From CAYQJS01 sp964417895 (GTDB taxonomy: Bacteria > Chloroflexota > UBA6077 > SHYK01), in NCBI GenBank assembly GCA_964417895.1, contig CAYQJS010000017.1, positions 1-64,000 on the forward strand: 64,000 bases of DNA, given 5' to 3'. The notes beneath the pieces are model-generated. The model saw only the letters and a list, made by a program, of their open reading frames with translations, was not told the origin of the DNA and did not search any database. The position numbers and the translations under genes were made by a program. Below, in pieces: positions 43,251 through 51,473 of this stretch. The stretch's first letter is position 1; each line of letters opens with the position of its first letter.

Positions 43251-44018
43251 ATGGAAAGCCAGACAGTTGAGGCTCACGGACGCACCACCGAAGAGGCAAT
43301 CCGTTCCGCCCTCGACCAGCTCGGCGTTGCGCGCGATGAGGTGGAGATCGAAGTCCTGGCTGAAGGACGTTCTGGCGTATTCGGTGTGGGCTCGCAAGAA
43401 GCTCGCGTTCGCGTCACCGTCCTTGGCGAGGACTTCGACGAAGAGGAAGTGGAAGAACGGCAGCCAGGGGAGGAAGAGGAAGAGTACCTCGGCCCCCGGG
43501 TCCAGGTGAGCGACGAGGAGGCCGAGAAAGCTCGGGATACGCTGGAGCAGATGCTTGACCTGCTCGAGTTTCCTAACGTCGTGAGCGTTCGTTCTGTGGA
43601 AAGAGACCGTGGGATGGCCAACATCGTCCTCGACGTGGCCGGTGACGACGTGGGCCTGCTCATCGGCCGACACGGCGAGACGCTCGCCAGCGTCCAGTTC
43701 CTTCTCAACGCGTGTCTCGGGCAGACGCTGCCGCGGAACACCCGTGTTATCGTGGACATCGAGCACTACCGAGATCGCCGCGAGCAATCGCTCCGTGGGA
43801 TGGCGTTGCGCACGGCCGACCGAGTGCGCCGCGAGCGTCGATCCGTTACCCTGCAGCCGATGCCGCCCAATGAGCGGCGGATCATCCACCTCACGCTCCA
43901 ATCGGACCCGTATGTGAGCACGGAGTCGACCGGGGAGGGGCCCGACCGTCGCGTGGTGGTGTCGCCGAAGCCGACCGCCCCGGCTCGGCGGCCCAGCTAC
44001 GGCTACCGCCGGGGATAA
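43251..44018 (+). CDS. jag: RNA-binding protein Jag (KhpB)
   Basis: A 255-residue protein with three parts: N-terminal Jag domain (residues ~1-55, VEAHGRTTEEAIRSALDQLG...GVFGVGSQEARV), an acidic linker (about 62-82), a KH domain with the GxxG loop GRHGETL, and an R3H domain (RGMALRTADRVRRE through MPPNERRIIHLTL). It binds RNA and in Firmicutes affects cell elongation and division. Placed directly after yidC as usual. Confidence 0.93.
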   Translation: MESQTVEAHGRTTEEAIRSALDQLGVARDEVEIEVLAEGRSGVFGVGSQEARVRVTVLGEDFDEEEVEERQPGEEEEEYLGPRVQVSDEEAEKARDTLEQMLDLLEFPNVVSVRSVERDRGMANIVLDVAGDDVGLLIGRHGETLASVQFLLNACLGQTLPRNTRVIVDIEHYRDRREQSLRGMALRTADRVRRERRSVTLQPMPPNERRIIHLTLQSDPYVSTESTGEGPDRRVVVSPKPTAPARRPSYGYRRG

Positions 44019-44062
44019 GAGGGGGCGTACTGAGCGCTCAGCCCTCGGATTCGCCGGACTAC

Positions 44063-44881
44063 GTGATCGCGGGCCACGTTGCCTACGACATCGTGGACGG
44101 GCAAGCCCGTCCCGGCGGCACCGTCCTCTACGCGGGCGCGATGGCCGCCAACCTCGGGCGCCGAGTCGGTATCGTAACTGCGGGGCCGATCGACCTCTCC
44201 TGGTCGTCGTCCCTCGCGGCGATGCCGCTCGTCTCTGTCCCGTCTCGTGAGACCAGCACGTTCTCGATAGAAACCGGTGCGGGCCGGTCCTTGCGGCTCC
44301 TCAAGAGGGCCCAGGCGATCGGGCTCGACGACATTCCCTGGGGCTGGCGAAACGCGCAGATCCTCCACCTTGCGCCCATAGCGGAGGAGCTGCCGGCGAT
44401 CCTCCCTACCCTCCTACACGAGCACAAGACTGTCGCGACACCCCAGGGCTGGCTGCGCCGGGTGCTCGCCGATGGGACCGTAGTGCCTGCGCCCGAACGA
44501 CTGGAGGAGCTGCCTCTGGAGGACCTGGCAGCCCTCGTGGTGTCGAGCGAGGACGTGGCGGGCAGGTGTGATCTCGTTCGGCGCGCCGCCGCGCGTGTGC
44601 CCACGGTCGTGCTGACTCGGGGAAGCCGGGGATGCACGCTCTTTGTGGGCGGCCGAGGCGTGCAGATCGACGCTTTCGACACGCGAGCCGTCGATACCAT
44701 CGGGGCCGGGGACATCTTTGCAGCGGCCTTCTTCGTCCGCATGGACGAGACGGGCGATCCGGTCCACAGCGCGCGGTTCGCCACCTGTGCCGCGTCGCTC
44801 AGCGTCGAGGGGAGAGGGGTCGGCTCGGTTCCGGTCCGCGAGCGTATCGAAGCTCGGATGAGGAACGCGTGTCCCCCGTAA
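44063..44881 (+). CDS. PfkB family carbohydrate/nucleoside kinase
   Basis: A 272-residue kinase of the ribokinase/PfkB fold. N-terminal IAGHVAYDIV, and the C-terminal signature DTIGAGDIFAAAFF with the catalytic Asp and anion hole. The substrate lid region is short and does not reveal the sugar. It lies between jag and parA, an uncommon position, and overlaps parA by 13 bp. GTG at 44063 is within the first strand; a CTG at 44030 could extend it by 11 residues. Confidence 0.82.
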   Translation: MIAGHVAYDIVDGQARPGGTVLYAGAMAANLGRRVGIVTAGPIDLSWSSSLAAMPLVSVPSRETSTFSIETGAGRSLRLLKRAQAIGLDDIPWGWRNAQILHLAPIAEELPAILPTLLHEHKTVATPQGWLRRVLADGTVVPAPERLEELPLEDLAALVVSSEDVAGRCDLVRRAAARVPTVVLTRGSRGCTLFVGGRGVQIDAFDTRAVDTIGAGDIFAAAFFVRMDETGDPVHSARFATCAASLSVEGRGVGSVPVRERIEARMRNACPP

Positions 44882-45654
44882 TCGCCGTCGCGAACCAGAA
44901 AGGGGGCGTCGGCAAGACGACGACAGCCGTGAACCTCGCGGCCTATCTGGCGCGGCATGGACCGGTACTCCTCGTGGACGCAGATCCGCAGGCGAACGCG
45001 ACCGCCTCGCTGGGGTTCCAGCCGTCGGCGGTCGAGCGATCTCTCTACGAAGTCCTCGGGGGGGATCTCCCGCTCGAAGCCGTCGTCCTGGAGACACGCG
45101 AGCCGGGGGTTCATCTTGCGCCCGCTGCGACTCGGCTCGCCGGGGCCCAGATCGAGCTGGTCGGGGCGTCGGCGCGGGAGCTGAGGCTCCGCCGTGCCCT
45201 CGAGGGCGCCCGCGAAGACTACGGCGTGATCATCGTGGATTGCCCGCCCTCGCTCGGACTGCTCACGCTGAATGCCCTGGCGGCGGCGGACGCCGTCCTG
45301 GTTCCAGTCCAGTGCGAATACCTTGCGCTCGAGGGGCTGGGGCAGCTGATGGAGGTGATTCGAGCGGTTCGTGAGGAGCTGAATCCGCGGCTCGAGTTTC
45401 TGGGGGTGGTACTGACCATGCACGATAGACGCACCAGGCTAAGCGCGCAGGTCATCGACGAGGTCCGCCGCCACTTCCCGGCGGAGGCCTTTCAAGACGT
45501 GGTCCCGAGGTCGGTCCGCCTCAGTGAGGCGCCCAGCTTCGGGCAGTCCATCCTGGCCTATGATGCCAGCTCGCGCGCGGCCAGAGCCTACGCCGGGGTG
45601 GCTCAGGAGGTGATCCGGCGAGGATTTGGGCCCACGATCCTGGGGGGAGAATGA
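44869..45654 (+). CDS. parA: chromosome partitioning ATPase ParA (Soj)
   Basis: A 261-residue ParA with the deviant Walker A KGGVGKTT (residues ~11-18), Walker B VIIVDCPPSLG, and switch region LTMHDRRTRLS. With ParB it segregates the origin region. GTG at 44869 follows GAGGA; the frame open further upstream is shared with the kinase gene. parB starts 4 bases before its stop. Confidence 0.93.
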   Translation: MSPVIAVANQKGGVGKTTTAVNLAAYLARHGPVLLVDADPQANATASLGFQPSAVERSLYEVLGGDLPLEAVVLETREPGVHLAPAATRLAGAQIELVGASARELRLRRALEGAREDYGVIIVDCPPSLGLLTLNALAAADAVLVPVQCEYLALEGLGQLMEVIRAVREELNPRLEFLGVVLTMHDRRTRLSAQVIDEVRRHFPAEAFQDVVPRSVRLSEAPSFGQSILAYDASSRAARAYAGVAQEVIRRGFGPTILGGE

Positions 45655-46514
45655 TGAACCAGCTTCGCGGCGGACTGGGTCGTGGCCTGGAAGCTCTTAT
45701 CCCGAGGGGCGCGGGCGGGCTGCAGGAGATCGATATCGAGCGGATCAGCCCCAATCCGCGGCAGCCTCGTCAGCGCATGGACCCAGGGGCCCTCGAGGAG
45801 CTAGCGTCGTCGATTCGCCAGCACGGCCTGCTGGAGCCGCTCCTCGTCGCTCGGGCGGAGGCAGGCTACACCCTGATCGCGGGGGAGCGCCGCTGGCGCG
45901 CCGCAAAGATGGCGGGCCTGACTTCCGTCCCGGCACTCGTGAAAGACGCGTCGGCGGAATCGACCCTCGAGCTGGCTCTGGTGGAGAACCTCCAGCGAGC
46001 GGACTTGACCCCACTGGAGGAGGCCAATGCCTATCGGCTGCTGGTGGACGAGTTCGGGCTCACGCAGGAGCAGGTGGCCGGCCGAGTGGGGCGCAGCCGC
46101 GTCTCGGTGACGAATCGACTGCGCCTTCTGTCCCTCCCACCACGCGCAAGGGAGCTGCTGTCCGAAGGGTCCATTACCGAGGGTCACGCGCGCGCGCTCC
46201 TCGGCTGCGCTGACCCGGGCATGCTCGACGGCCTGGCCGCCCGGGTCGCCGAGCGTCAGCTCAGCGTTCGCGAGACTGAGGAGCTGGTGCGGCGCGCAGC
46301 AGTTCCGAGTTCCGAGGCCCGAGCTCCGGGTCTACGGGGCGGGAACGCTGAACCCGGAACTCGGAACTTGGTGGAGGAGGAGTTGCAGCGTGTGCTGGGC
46401 ACCCGAGTGCAGATCCACCGGTCCCGCCGCGGCGGCCGGCTGATCGTCCATTACTACAGCGACGATCAGCTCGCGGGGATCATCGAGGCGCTGTTGGGTC
46501 GCGAGGCCGGATGA
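45651..46514 (+). CDS. parB: chromosome partitioning protein ParB with repeat-encoded linker
   Basis: A 287-residue ParB. N-terminal CTPase/ParB domain with GERRWRAAKMAGL and ENLQRADLTPLEEA, then a helix-turn-helix (LTQEQVAGRVGRSRVSVTNRLRLL) that should read parS, then a linker, then a dimerisation domain (residues ~237-287). The linker (about 218-241, VPSSEARAPGLRGGN...) is encoded by an inverted-repeat element (46301-46368). I did not find a parS site by eye. The stop overlaps the next gene's start. Confidence 0.93.
   Translation: MMNQLRGGLGRGLEALIPRGAGGLQEIDIERISPNPRQPRQRMDPGALEELASSIRQHGLLEPLLVARAEAGYTLIAGERRWRAAKMAGLTSVPALVKDASAESTLELALVENLQRADLTPLEEANAYRLLVDEFGLTQEQVAGRVGRSRVSVTNRLRLLSLPPRARELLSEGSITEGHARALLGCADPGMLDGLAARVAERQLSVRETEELVRRAAVPSSEARAPGLRGGNAEPGTRNLVEEELQRVLGTRVQIHRSRRGGRLIVHYYSDDQLAGIIEALLGREAG
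46301..46368. repeat. AGTTCCGAGTTCCG inverted repeat inside parB
   Basis: AGTTCCGAGTTCCG (46301-46314) and its exact complement CGGAACTCGGAACT (46355-46368) flank a 40-base loop. The element is in frame in the parB linker. A related motif, GGTTCCGAGTTCGG, lies at 13400-13413. Confidence 0.85.
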
Positions 46515-47224
46515 GGACCATCTCGGCTGTGCTTCCGGCGTACAACGAGGAGAAGCTGATCGGCGACACCGCTGCAGCGGTCGCTGAAGTGCTGGCACGC
46601 CTCGTGGACGACTACGAAGTCATCGTCGTGAACGACGGCTCACGCGATCGCACCGCCGAGGTGGTGGCCGGCCTCGCAACGGGGAATCCTCGCATTCGCT
46701 GCGTCGACCACGCCGTGAACCGGGGATATGGCGAAGCGCTCAGGACTGGCTTCTCCGCCGCCACCAAGGATCTCATTTTCCTGACTGACGGTGACCGACA
46801 GTTCGACGTGCGGGAGTTGGAGCGATTTCTCCGCGAGCTGGACCGCGCCGACCTGGTGATCGGCTACAGGAGCCCGCGCCGAGACCCCCTGTTGCGCCTC
46901 ATCTACGCCTGGGGCTGGCGGCTTGTCGTCACGCTGCTCTTCGGATACCTTGCCCGGGATATCGATTGTGCATTCAAGCTCTTTGCAGCCGCCGTATGGC
47001 GGCGCGTCCGCGTGCGCTCTGGGGGAGCGACCTTTAGCGCGGAGTTCCTCGCCCAGGCGCGAAGCTGCGGCTACCGTGTTGTCGAGCTGCCGGTGACGCA
47101 CTACCCTCGCATTGCAGGAAGCCCGACCGGCGCACGGCCCAACGTGATCGCGCGGGCCTTCAAGGACCTCATCTGGCTCCGGCTGCATTTCGAGGCGTGC
47201 GCAGAGCGGAGAACTGAGGACTGA
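46511..47224 (+). CDS. family 2 glycosyltransferase (dolichyl-phosphate mannosyltransferase-like)
   Basis: A 237-residue GT-A glycosyltransferase. AVLPAYNEEKLIG at the start, VVNDGSRDRTAE, then the metal-site region LTDGDRQFD and a C-terminal amphipathic or membrane-near segment (LIYAWGWRLVVTLLFGYL). This is the pattern of polyprenyl-phosphate mannosyl/glucosyltransferases. Coupled to parB (ATGA) and followed 3 bp later by a second glycosyltransferase. Confidence 0.85.
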   Translation: MRTISAVLPAYNEEKLIGDTAAAVAEVLARLVDDYEVIVVNDGSRDRTAEVVAGLATGNPRIRCVDHAVNRGYGEALRTGFSAATKDLIFLTDGDRQFDVRELERFLRELDRADLVIGYRSPRRDPLLRLIYAWGWRLVVTLLFGYLARDIDCAFKLFAAAVWRRVRVRSGGATFSAEFLAQARSCGYRVVELPVTHYPRIAGSPTGARPNVIARAFKDLIWLRLHFEACAERRTED

Positions 47225-47469
47225 GAGATGCAAGTGGAGCCTGAGAGCCAGGCTGAAGTCCCATACGTAGGGGCGAGGCATGCCTCGCCCCTACGTGGGA
47301 TGCAAGCTGACCCTGAGAGGAGGGTTGTCGCACCCCCTCAGTCCTCGTTCCTAGCCGGTCAGTTGTCGCCACTATCGGGGTTACGGTCACCCCCGCCCCA
47401 GCCCTCCCCCATCGAAGGGGAGGGGGAACAGCTAGGACTCAGTCCTCAGTCCTCAGTCCTCAGTCCTCG
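47211..47469. repeat. composite repeat island (GAGGACTGAG ends, central palindrome)
   Basis: GAACTGAGGACTGAGAG (47211-47227) faces four tandem AGTCCTC units at 47437-47468. Between them are a perfect 32-base palindrome centred at 47280/47281 (ACGTAGGGGCGAGGCA and its complement) and a CCCTCCCCC...GGGGAGGGGG hairpin (47402-47426). The island is the 5' part of the GT4 frame. A similar island lies at 53407-53702. Confidence 0.85.
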
Positions 47470-48688
47470 CCCGTCCCTCGCCGGCCTGCGCGTGCTGGCC
47501 ATCGCGCCAACGTCATTCTTCCGGGACTATGGCTGTCACGTGCGCATCGTGGAGGAGACAGCCGCTCTGGCGAGCCATGGGATCGAGAGCACCATCGCTA
47601 CCTACCCCTTCGGGCGCGACCTGCCGGGCGTTCGCATCCGGCGGGCGCTCAAGCTGCCGGGCCGGGAGCACATCGATCCCGGGTCCTCCCTCCGTAAGCT
47701 CTCACTCGATATCGCCCTGGCTGCCCGGGCGCTGGCTGTGGCGTGGAGCGAGCGGCCCGCGCTGATCCACGGCCACCTCCACGAAGGCGCCCTGATCGGA
47801 TGGTCCGTCGCGCGACGCCAGGGTATTCCCATCGTGTTCGACTTCCAGGGTAGTCTGACCTCTGAGATGCAGGACCACGGCTTCCTCTCGTCGCGGGGCC
47901 CAGCGTATCGTTTCTTTCGCGCCCTCGAGGAGTGGATCGTCCACCGAGCGGACGCCGTCATCACCAGCACCCGCAACGGCGCCGACGTACTCGTGCGCGA
48001 GTTCGGGATCGCGGCCCGCCGGATCACCGTCGTCGCCGACGCCGTGAACGTGCACACCTTTCGGCCCCTGCGCGAGATCGCCGGGGAGGATGGCTTTCTG
48101 GCGCAGACGGAGCGCCTCCGACGAAACCTGGGGATACCGGAGAGCGTTCCAGTGATCGCATACCTGGGTCTGCTGGCCGAGTATCAGGGGATCACTCACC
48201 TCCTGCGGGCGGCGAAGCTCCTGGATGAACGCGGCATTGATGCCCATTTCCTCATCATGGGGTTTCCGGGCGAGCATCGGTATCGTGCGGTAGCGGAAGC
48301 ACTCGGTCTGGGCGACCGAGTCACATTCACCGGGGCCATCCCCTACGAGTTGGCGCCCGTCTACCTTTCCCTAGGCGACATAGCTGTCTCGCCAAAGCTG
48401 TCGGAAACGGAGGGGAACGGGAAGCTGCTGAACTACATCGCGATGGGGCTTCCGACGGTGGCGTTCGATACCGCCGTGAGCCGCGAGATCCTTGGGGACC
48501 TTGGCGTCTATGCCCCGAGAGGGGACTGGACGGCGCTTGCTCTCGAGATTGAAGGGCTTATCCGCGATCCCGCGGCGGCGGAAGAGCGCGGGCGCGCTCT
48601 CCGCGCACAAGCGGTGGCCGAGCACAGCTGGGAATTGTCTGTCGAATCGCTACTCGACGTCTACAGTCGGCTGCTGGGAGCCGGCTAG
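47228..48688 (+). CDS. family 4 glycosyltransferase with repeat-encoded leader
   Basis: A 486-residue GT-B enzyme. The enzyme proper begins near residue 84 (LAGLRVLAIAPTSFF). It contains the nucleotide-sugar binding region YLGLLAEYQGI ... LIMGFP and the acceptor/donor segment PKLSETEGNGKLLNYIAMGLP with the E-x7-E pattern. The first ~80 residues are translated from three stacked repeats (ARHASPLR, PQPSPIEGEGE, SPQSSVLSP) and probably carry no function. ATG at 47228 is the first start after the upstream gene; later starts are GTG or CTG only. Confidence 0.85.
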   Translation: MQVEPESQAEVPYVGARHASPLRGMQADPERRVVAPPQSSFLAGQLSPLSGLRSPPPQPSPIEGEGEQLGLSPQSSVLSPRPSLAGLRVLAIAPTSFFRDYGCHVRIVEETAALASHGIESTIATYPFGRDLPGVRIRRALKLPGREHIDPGSSLRKLSLDIALAARALAVAWSERPALIHGHLHEGALIGWSVARRQGIPIVFDFQGSLTSEMQDHGFLSSRGPAYRFFRALEEWIVHRADAVITSTRNGADVLVREFGIAARRITVVADAVNVHTFRPLREIAGEDGFLAQTERLRRNLGIPESVPVIAYLGLLAEYQGITHLLRAAKLLDERGIDAHFLIMGFPGEHRYRAVAEALGLGDRVTFTGAIPYELAPVYLSLGDIAVSPKLSETEGNGKLLNYIAMGLPTVAFDTAVSREILGDLGVYAPRGDWTALALEIEGLIRDPAAAEERGRALRAQAVAEHSWELSVESLLDVYSRLLGAG

Positions 48689-48761
48689 CAACCGGGGCTC
48701 GGGCCGCGCCAGGAACCCTCTCCCCCGCGGTTCGGAGCGTTCGCAGTCGACGTGAGCAGAG

Positions 48762-48905
48762 CTACTGCGCGGCCCCGATGCGGAAGATCTTCGTGCTGCA
48801 TTTCTCGCACAGGCCCTGGCTCGCTGGACGGCCGTTCTTCAGAGTAACCTGCTGCACATTGGTCATGGTCCGCTTGGCGCGACATTTGACGCAGTATGCT
48901 TCCAT
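48762..48905 (-). CDS. DUF5679 zinc-ribbon protein
   Basis: A 47-residue protein, MEAYCVKCRAKRTM onward, then LKNGRPASQGLCEKC and a closing IFRIG. Two CxxC pairs (Cys5/Cys8 and Cys33/Cys36) make a four-Cys zinc ribbon. The sequence fits DUF5679, a small family of unknown function. ATG at 48905. It is convergent with the GT4 gene, in a gap that otherwise looks empty. Confidence 0.85.
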   Translation of the reverse strand: MEAYCVKCRAKRTMTNVQQVTLKNGRPASQGLCEKCSTKIFRIGAAQ

Positions 48906-49095
48906 CGGTCTGCTCCGCACGAAGATTTATTGCTGGCGCAGGCACGCGTGAGCCCTGGCATTCTAATTCACCGGTTCGGGCAGTCGGAAATCACAGTCCT
49001 ATCACAGGCAGCGACTGATGTATCGCCTGGGTCCCGCCGCAAACTGGCGCCGTGGCGCGATTGCCGGGTGAAAAGCTGCCTCGATATACTGCCGC

Positions 49096-49578
49096 ATGCC
49101 TGAGAGAGCGGAGAACGGGGCCGAGCGAACCCTCGTTATCGTTAAACCGGACGGCGTTCAGCGGGGCCTGGTCGGCGGAATCCTCGCTCGGCTCGAGGCT
49201 CGCGGCCTCAAGCTGGTGGGCTTGAAGCTCACTGCCGTGGTCACCTCGCTCGCAGAAGACCATTACGCGATTCACCGCGGAAAACCGTTCTACGATGGCT
49301 TGATCCAGTACATCACCTCAGCGCCAGTGGTGGCCGCGGTCTTCGAGGGAAAGGACGCGGTGGCAGTGGTTCGCGCCACCGTCGGGGCAACGAATCCCGC
49401 CAGCGCGACGCCCGGCACGATCCGTGGCGACTGGGCTCTGGAGATCGGACGCAACCTGGTGCATGCGTCTGACAGCCCGGAGACCGGCCGAGCCGAGATA
49501 GCCCTCTGGTTCACGGCGCAAGAGCTCGTCAGTTGGGCTCGGGACGGCGAGCGTTGGATATCGGAGGGCGCCCCCTAA
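49096..49578 (+). CDS. ndk: nucleoside diphosphate kinase
   Basis: A 160-residue NDK, which balances NTP pools by phosphate transfer through a His intermediate. Seen: TLVIVKPDGVQRGLVGGI, the RATVGATNPASATPGTIRGD loop, and the active-site motif NLVHASDS with the catalytic His. It has a few extra residues at the N-terminus. No recognisable operon partner. Confidence 0.95.
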   Translation: MPERAENGAERTLVIVKPDGVQRGLVGGILARLEARGLKLVGLKLTAVVTSLAEDHYAIHRGKPFYDGLIQYITSAPVVAAVFEGKDAVAVVRATVGATNPASATPGTIRGDWALEIGRNLVHASDSPETGRAEIALWFTAQELVSWARDGERWISEGAP

Positions 49579-49603
49579 TACAAGATCGCAGAGGTTCGCG
49601 ACC

Positions 49604-49692
49604 CCCTCTCCCTAGCCCTCCCCCGCCAGGGGGGAGGGGACGAGCCCAGGACACCCTCCCCCTGGACGGGGGAGGGTGGGGGAGAGGGTGGA
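49604..49692. repeat. CCCTCCCCC hairpin repeats after ndk
   Basis: Two back-to-back hairpins, CCCTCCCCCGCCAGGGGGGAGGGG and ACCCTCCCCCTGGACGGGGGAGGGTG (each described in halves), of the dispersed family. They sit between convergent ndk and sfsA and may end both transcripts. Confidence 0.7.
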
Positions 49693-49725
49693 GGACCCAG
49701 GTTACGAATCTTCGCGATGCTGTTA

Positions 49726-50487
49726 CTACAGCTCGACCGGCAGCGGTTCGTCGAGGGCGATACCCCCGACCGTCACACTGCACCGGTAAGCCGCAACGAC
49801 GACCCCGGCCTCCCTGGCTGCCTTGAGAGCCGCGCAGAATAGCGGATCCGCACGCTGGTTCGGCGCGAACGTGCGAGCGTCCGGCCGCTGCACGACGAAG
49901 AGGACACCCGCGGCGCTGCCCGTGGTCGAGCACGCGGTCAGCTCCCGCAGGTGCCTGGTCCCGCGCAGCGTGGGCGCGTCTGGAAACAGGGCGCAGCCTC
50001 CTTCGACCAGCGTGACGCATTTCGCCTCGACGAAACAAGTGCGGGGGCCTTCGAGCGCTGCGAAATCGATGCGGCTCGTCCCGAGGCGTACCTCACGCCG
50101 CCACCTACTGAACCCTGAGAAAGGTGCCAGCGCCCCCGCGGCGAGGGCCGCTGCGATGACGTCGTTCGCAAGGCGTGAGTCCACCGCGACCAGGATCCCC
50201 TCGTGCTCGACGAGGACCAGATCCCACGCGGTGCGGCGGTGGGGCCCGGCTCGCGGTGCGAGCCAGACGTCGCGTCCGGGAATCAGCAGCTCCTGGAGCC
50301 TGCCGGAGTTCGCCAGATGCGCCACGACCTGAACCCCGCTTGTCTCCACGAGCACCGTGAAGCGGTTGAGGCGCTTCACGAGGAGCGCGGGCGCCAGGTC
50401 TGGCGGGAAGCCTACCCCCGGCGGGTCGTGGTAAAATTTCGGGATGAACCGCTCCGTCCCCGAGGTCCGGGCGGGAGACCGGCCCAC
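49726..50487 (-). CDS. sfsA: sugar fermentation stimulation protein SfsA homologue
   Basis: SfsA proteins carry an OB fold and a nuclease-like core and bind DNA. Seen here: LLVKRLNRFTVLVE, VVAHLANSGRLQELLIPGR, AVDSRLANDVIAAAL, RIDFAAL...CFVEAKCVTLV and ALFPDAPTLRGTRHLREL. The start is uncertain: GTG at 50487 gives 253 residues; TTG at 50529 or 50520 would extend further, and the conserved core begins only at PPDLAPALL. Any of these overlaps the divergent gene at 50444. Confidence 0.85.
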   Translation of the reverse strand: MGRSPARTSGTERFIPKFYHDPPGVGFPPDLAPALLVKRLNRFTVLVETSGVQVVAHLANSGRLQELLIPGRDVWLAPRAGPHRRTAWDLVLVEHEGILVAVDSRLANDVIAAALAAGALAPFSGFSRWRREVRLGTSRIDFAALEGPRTCFVEAKCVTLVEGGCALFPDAPTLRGTRHLRELTACSTTGSAAGVLFVVQRPDARTFAPNQRADPLFCAALKAAREAGVVVAAYRCSVTVGGIALDEPLPVEL

Positions 50488-51412
50488 GGGCTTGATTGAT
50501 ACCCTCCAGGCCGGCTTCAACGTCGTCAATCATAACGCCTGGCTCCTCATTATCCCGCTCGCCCTCGACTTCTTTCTTCTCTGGGGGCCGCAGCCATCGC
50601 TGGGCCCGTCCTTCGGACGATTGGCTGGCGAGTTGGCCTCGCCGCAGCTACCGGCGAGCGCAGCGTTCGCGCCGGGCTCAGAGGAGGCACGCCGAGGGCT
50701 GGTGGAGATGGTGGAGCGGGCATCGCAGGTGAATCTGCTGTCGCTCCTCGCACTACCAGCGATGGGCGTGCCGAGCTTTCGGGCGAGCGTCGCCGGCGAG
50801 GGCACTCGCATCCCACTGGACTCGATGACTTCCGTGGGCGCCGTCGTGCTGGCGTGTCTTGTGATCGGCCTGACGCTCGCCACGTGGTTTTTTGGCCTGC
50901 TGGCTCAGGCGGTACGGGAGGGGCAAGCGGAGGTTCGTCGGTTCGTGCCAGATTTTGCGCAAACTGCGTTGTGGGTCATTGCGCTGTTTGGCCTGGCCCT
51001 TGTTGCCGTGGTTGGCATCGGAGGGCCCGCCCTCGTGCTGCTGGCTGCCGTGAGCGCGGCGATCCCGACGGCGGCGACCGTGCTTGAGGCTATTCTCGTG
51101 GGTGTGGTTCTCTGGGCATTCGTGTACCTGTTCTTTACCACCGATGCGCTTTACGTGAGCCGGGTCTCGCCTTTGGTTGCTATTCAACGCAGCGTTCGTG
51201 TAGTTCGCCATAATCTGTGGTCAGCATTGGGATTGATACTGCTCGTGGTGCTGATCAGTACGGGACTAACGATGCTGTGGCAGCAGGTCGCGACAAATCT
51301 TCGCGCTCCAGGTGTTGGGTTGAGTATCGTTGGGCACAGTTACATCTCAACTGGGCTCGCCGCCGCCAGCATGACGTACTATAAGGAGCGGTGGGAGCGA
51401 TTGCGTTCTTGA
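50444..51412 (+). CDS. polytopic membrane protein, unknown function
   Basis: A 322-residue protein with about six membrane helices (near residues 28-46, 92-104, 120-148, 176-205, 212-236, 260-285). A short motif, TTDALYVSRVSPLVAIQRSVRVVRHNLWSALG, lies before the last helix and resembles the 'amphipathic S-x-x-V-x-x-N-x-W' linker of DUF4013/GYF-like membrane proteins. No named family is certain. It precedes gyrB by 61 bp and its 5' end overlaps the sfsA frame. Confidence 0.65.
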   Translation: MNRSVPEVRAGDRPTGLIDTLQAGFNVVNHNAWLLIIPLALDFFLLWGPQPSLGPSFGRLAGELASPQLPASAAFAPGSEEARRGLVEMVERASQVNLLSLLALPAMGVPSFRASVAGEGTRIPLDSMTSVGAVVLACLVIGLTLATWFFGLLAQAVREGQAEVRRFVPDFAQTALWVIALFGLALVAVVGIGGPALVLLAAVSAAIPTAATVLEAILVGVVLWAFVYLFFTTDALYVSRVSPLVAIQRSVRVVRHNLWSALGLILLVVLISTGLTMLWQQVATNLRAPGVGLSIVGHSYISTGLAAASMTYYKERWERLRS

Positions 51413-51473
51413 CGAATGTGGCGGGGTTGGCAGACTCCAGCAGCAACTAAGGTAGGAAGAAAGAGGGCATTTT

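Noticed and set aside
47265..47296. 32-base palindrome as a parS or operator site near parB
   Set aside because: It does not match the parS consensus, and similar palindromes recur elsewhere within repeat islands.
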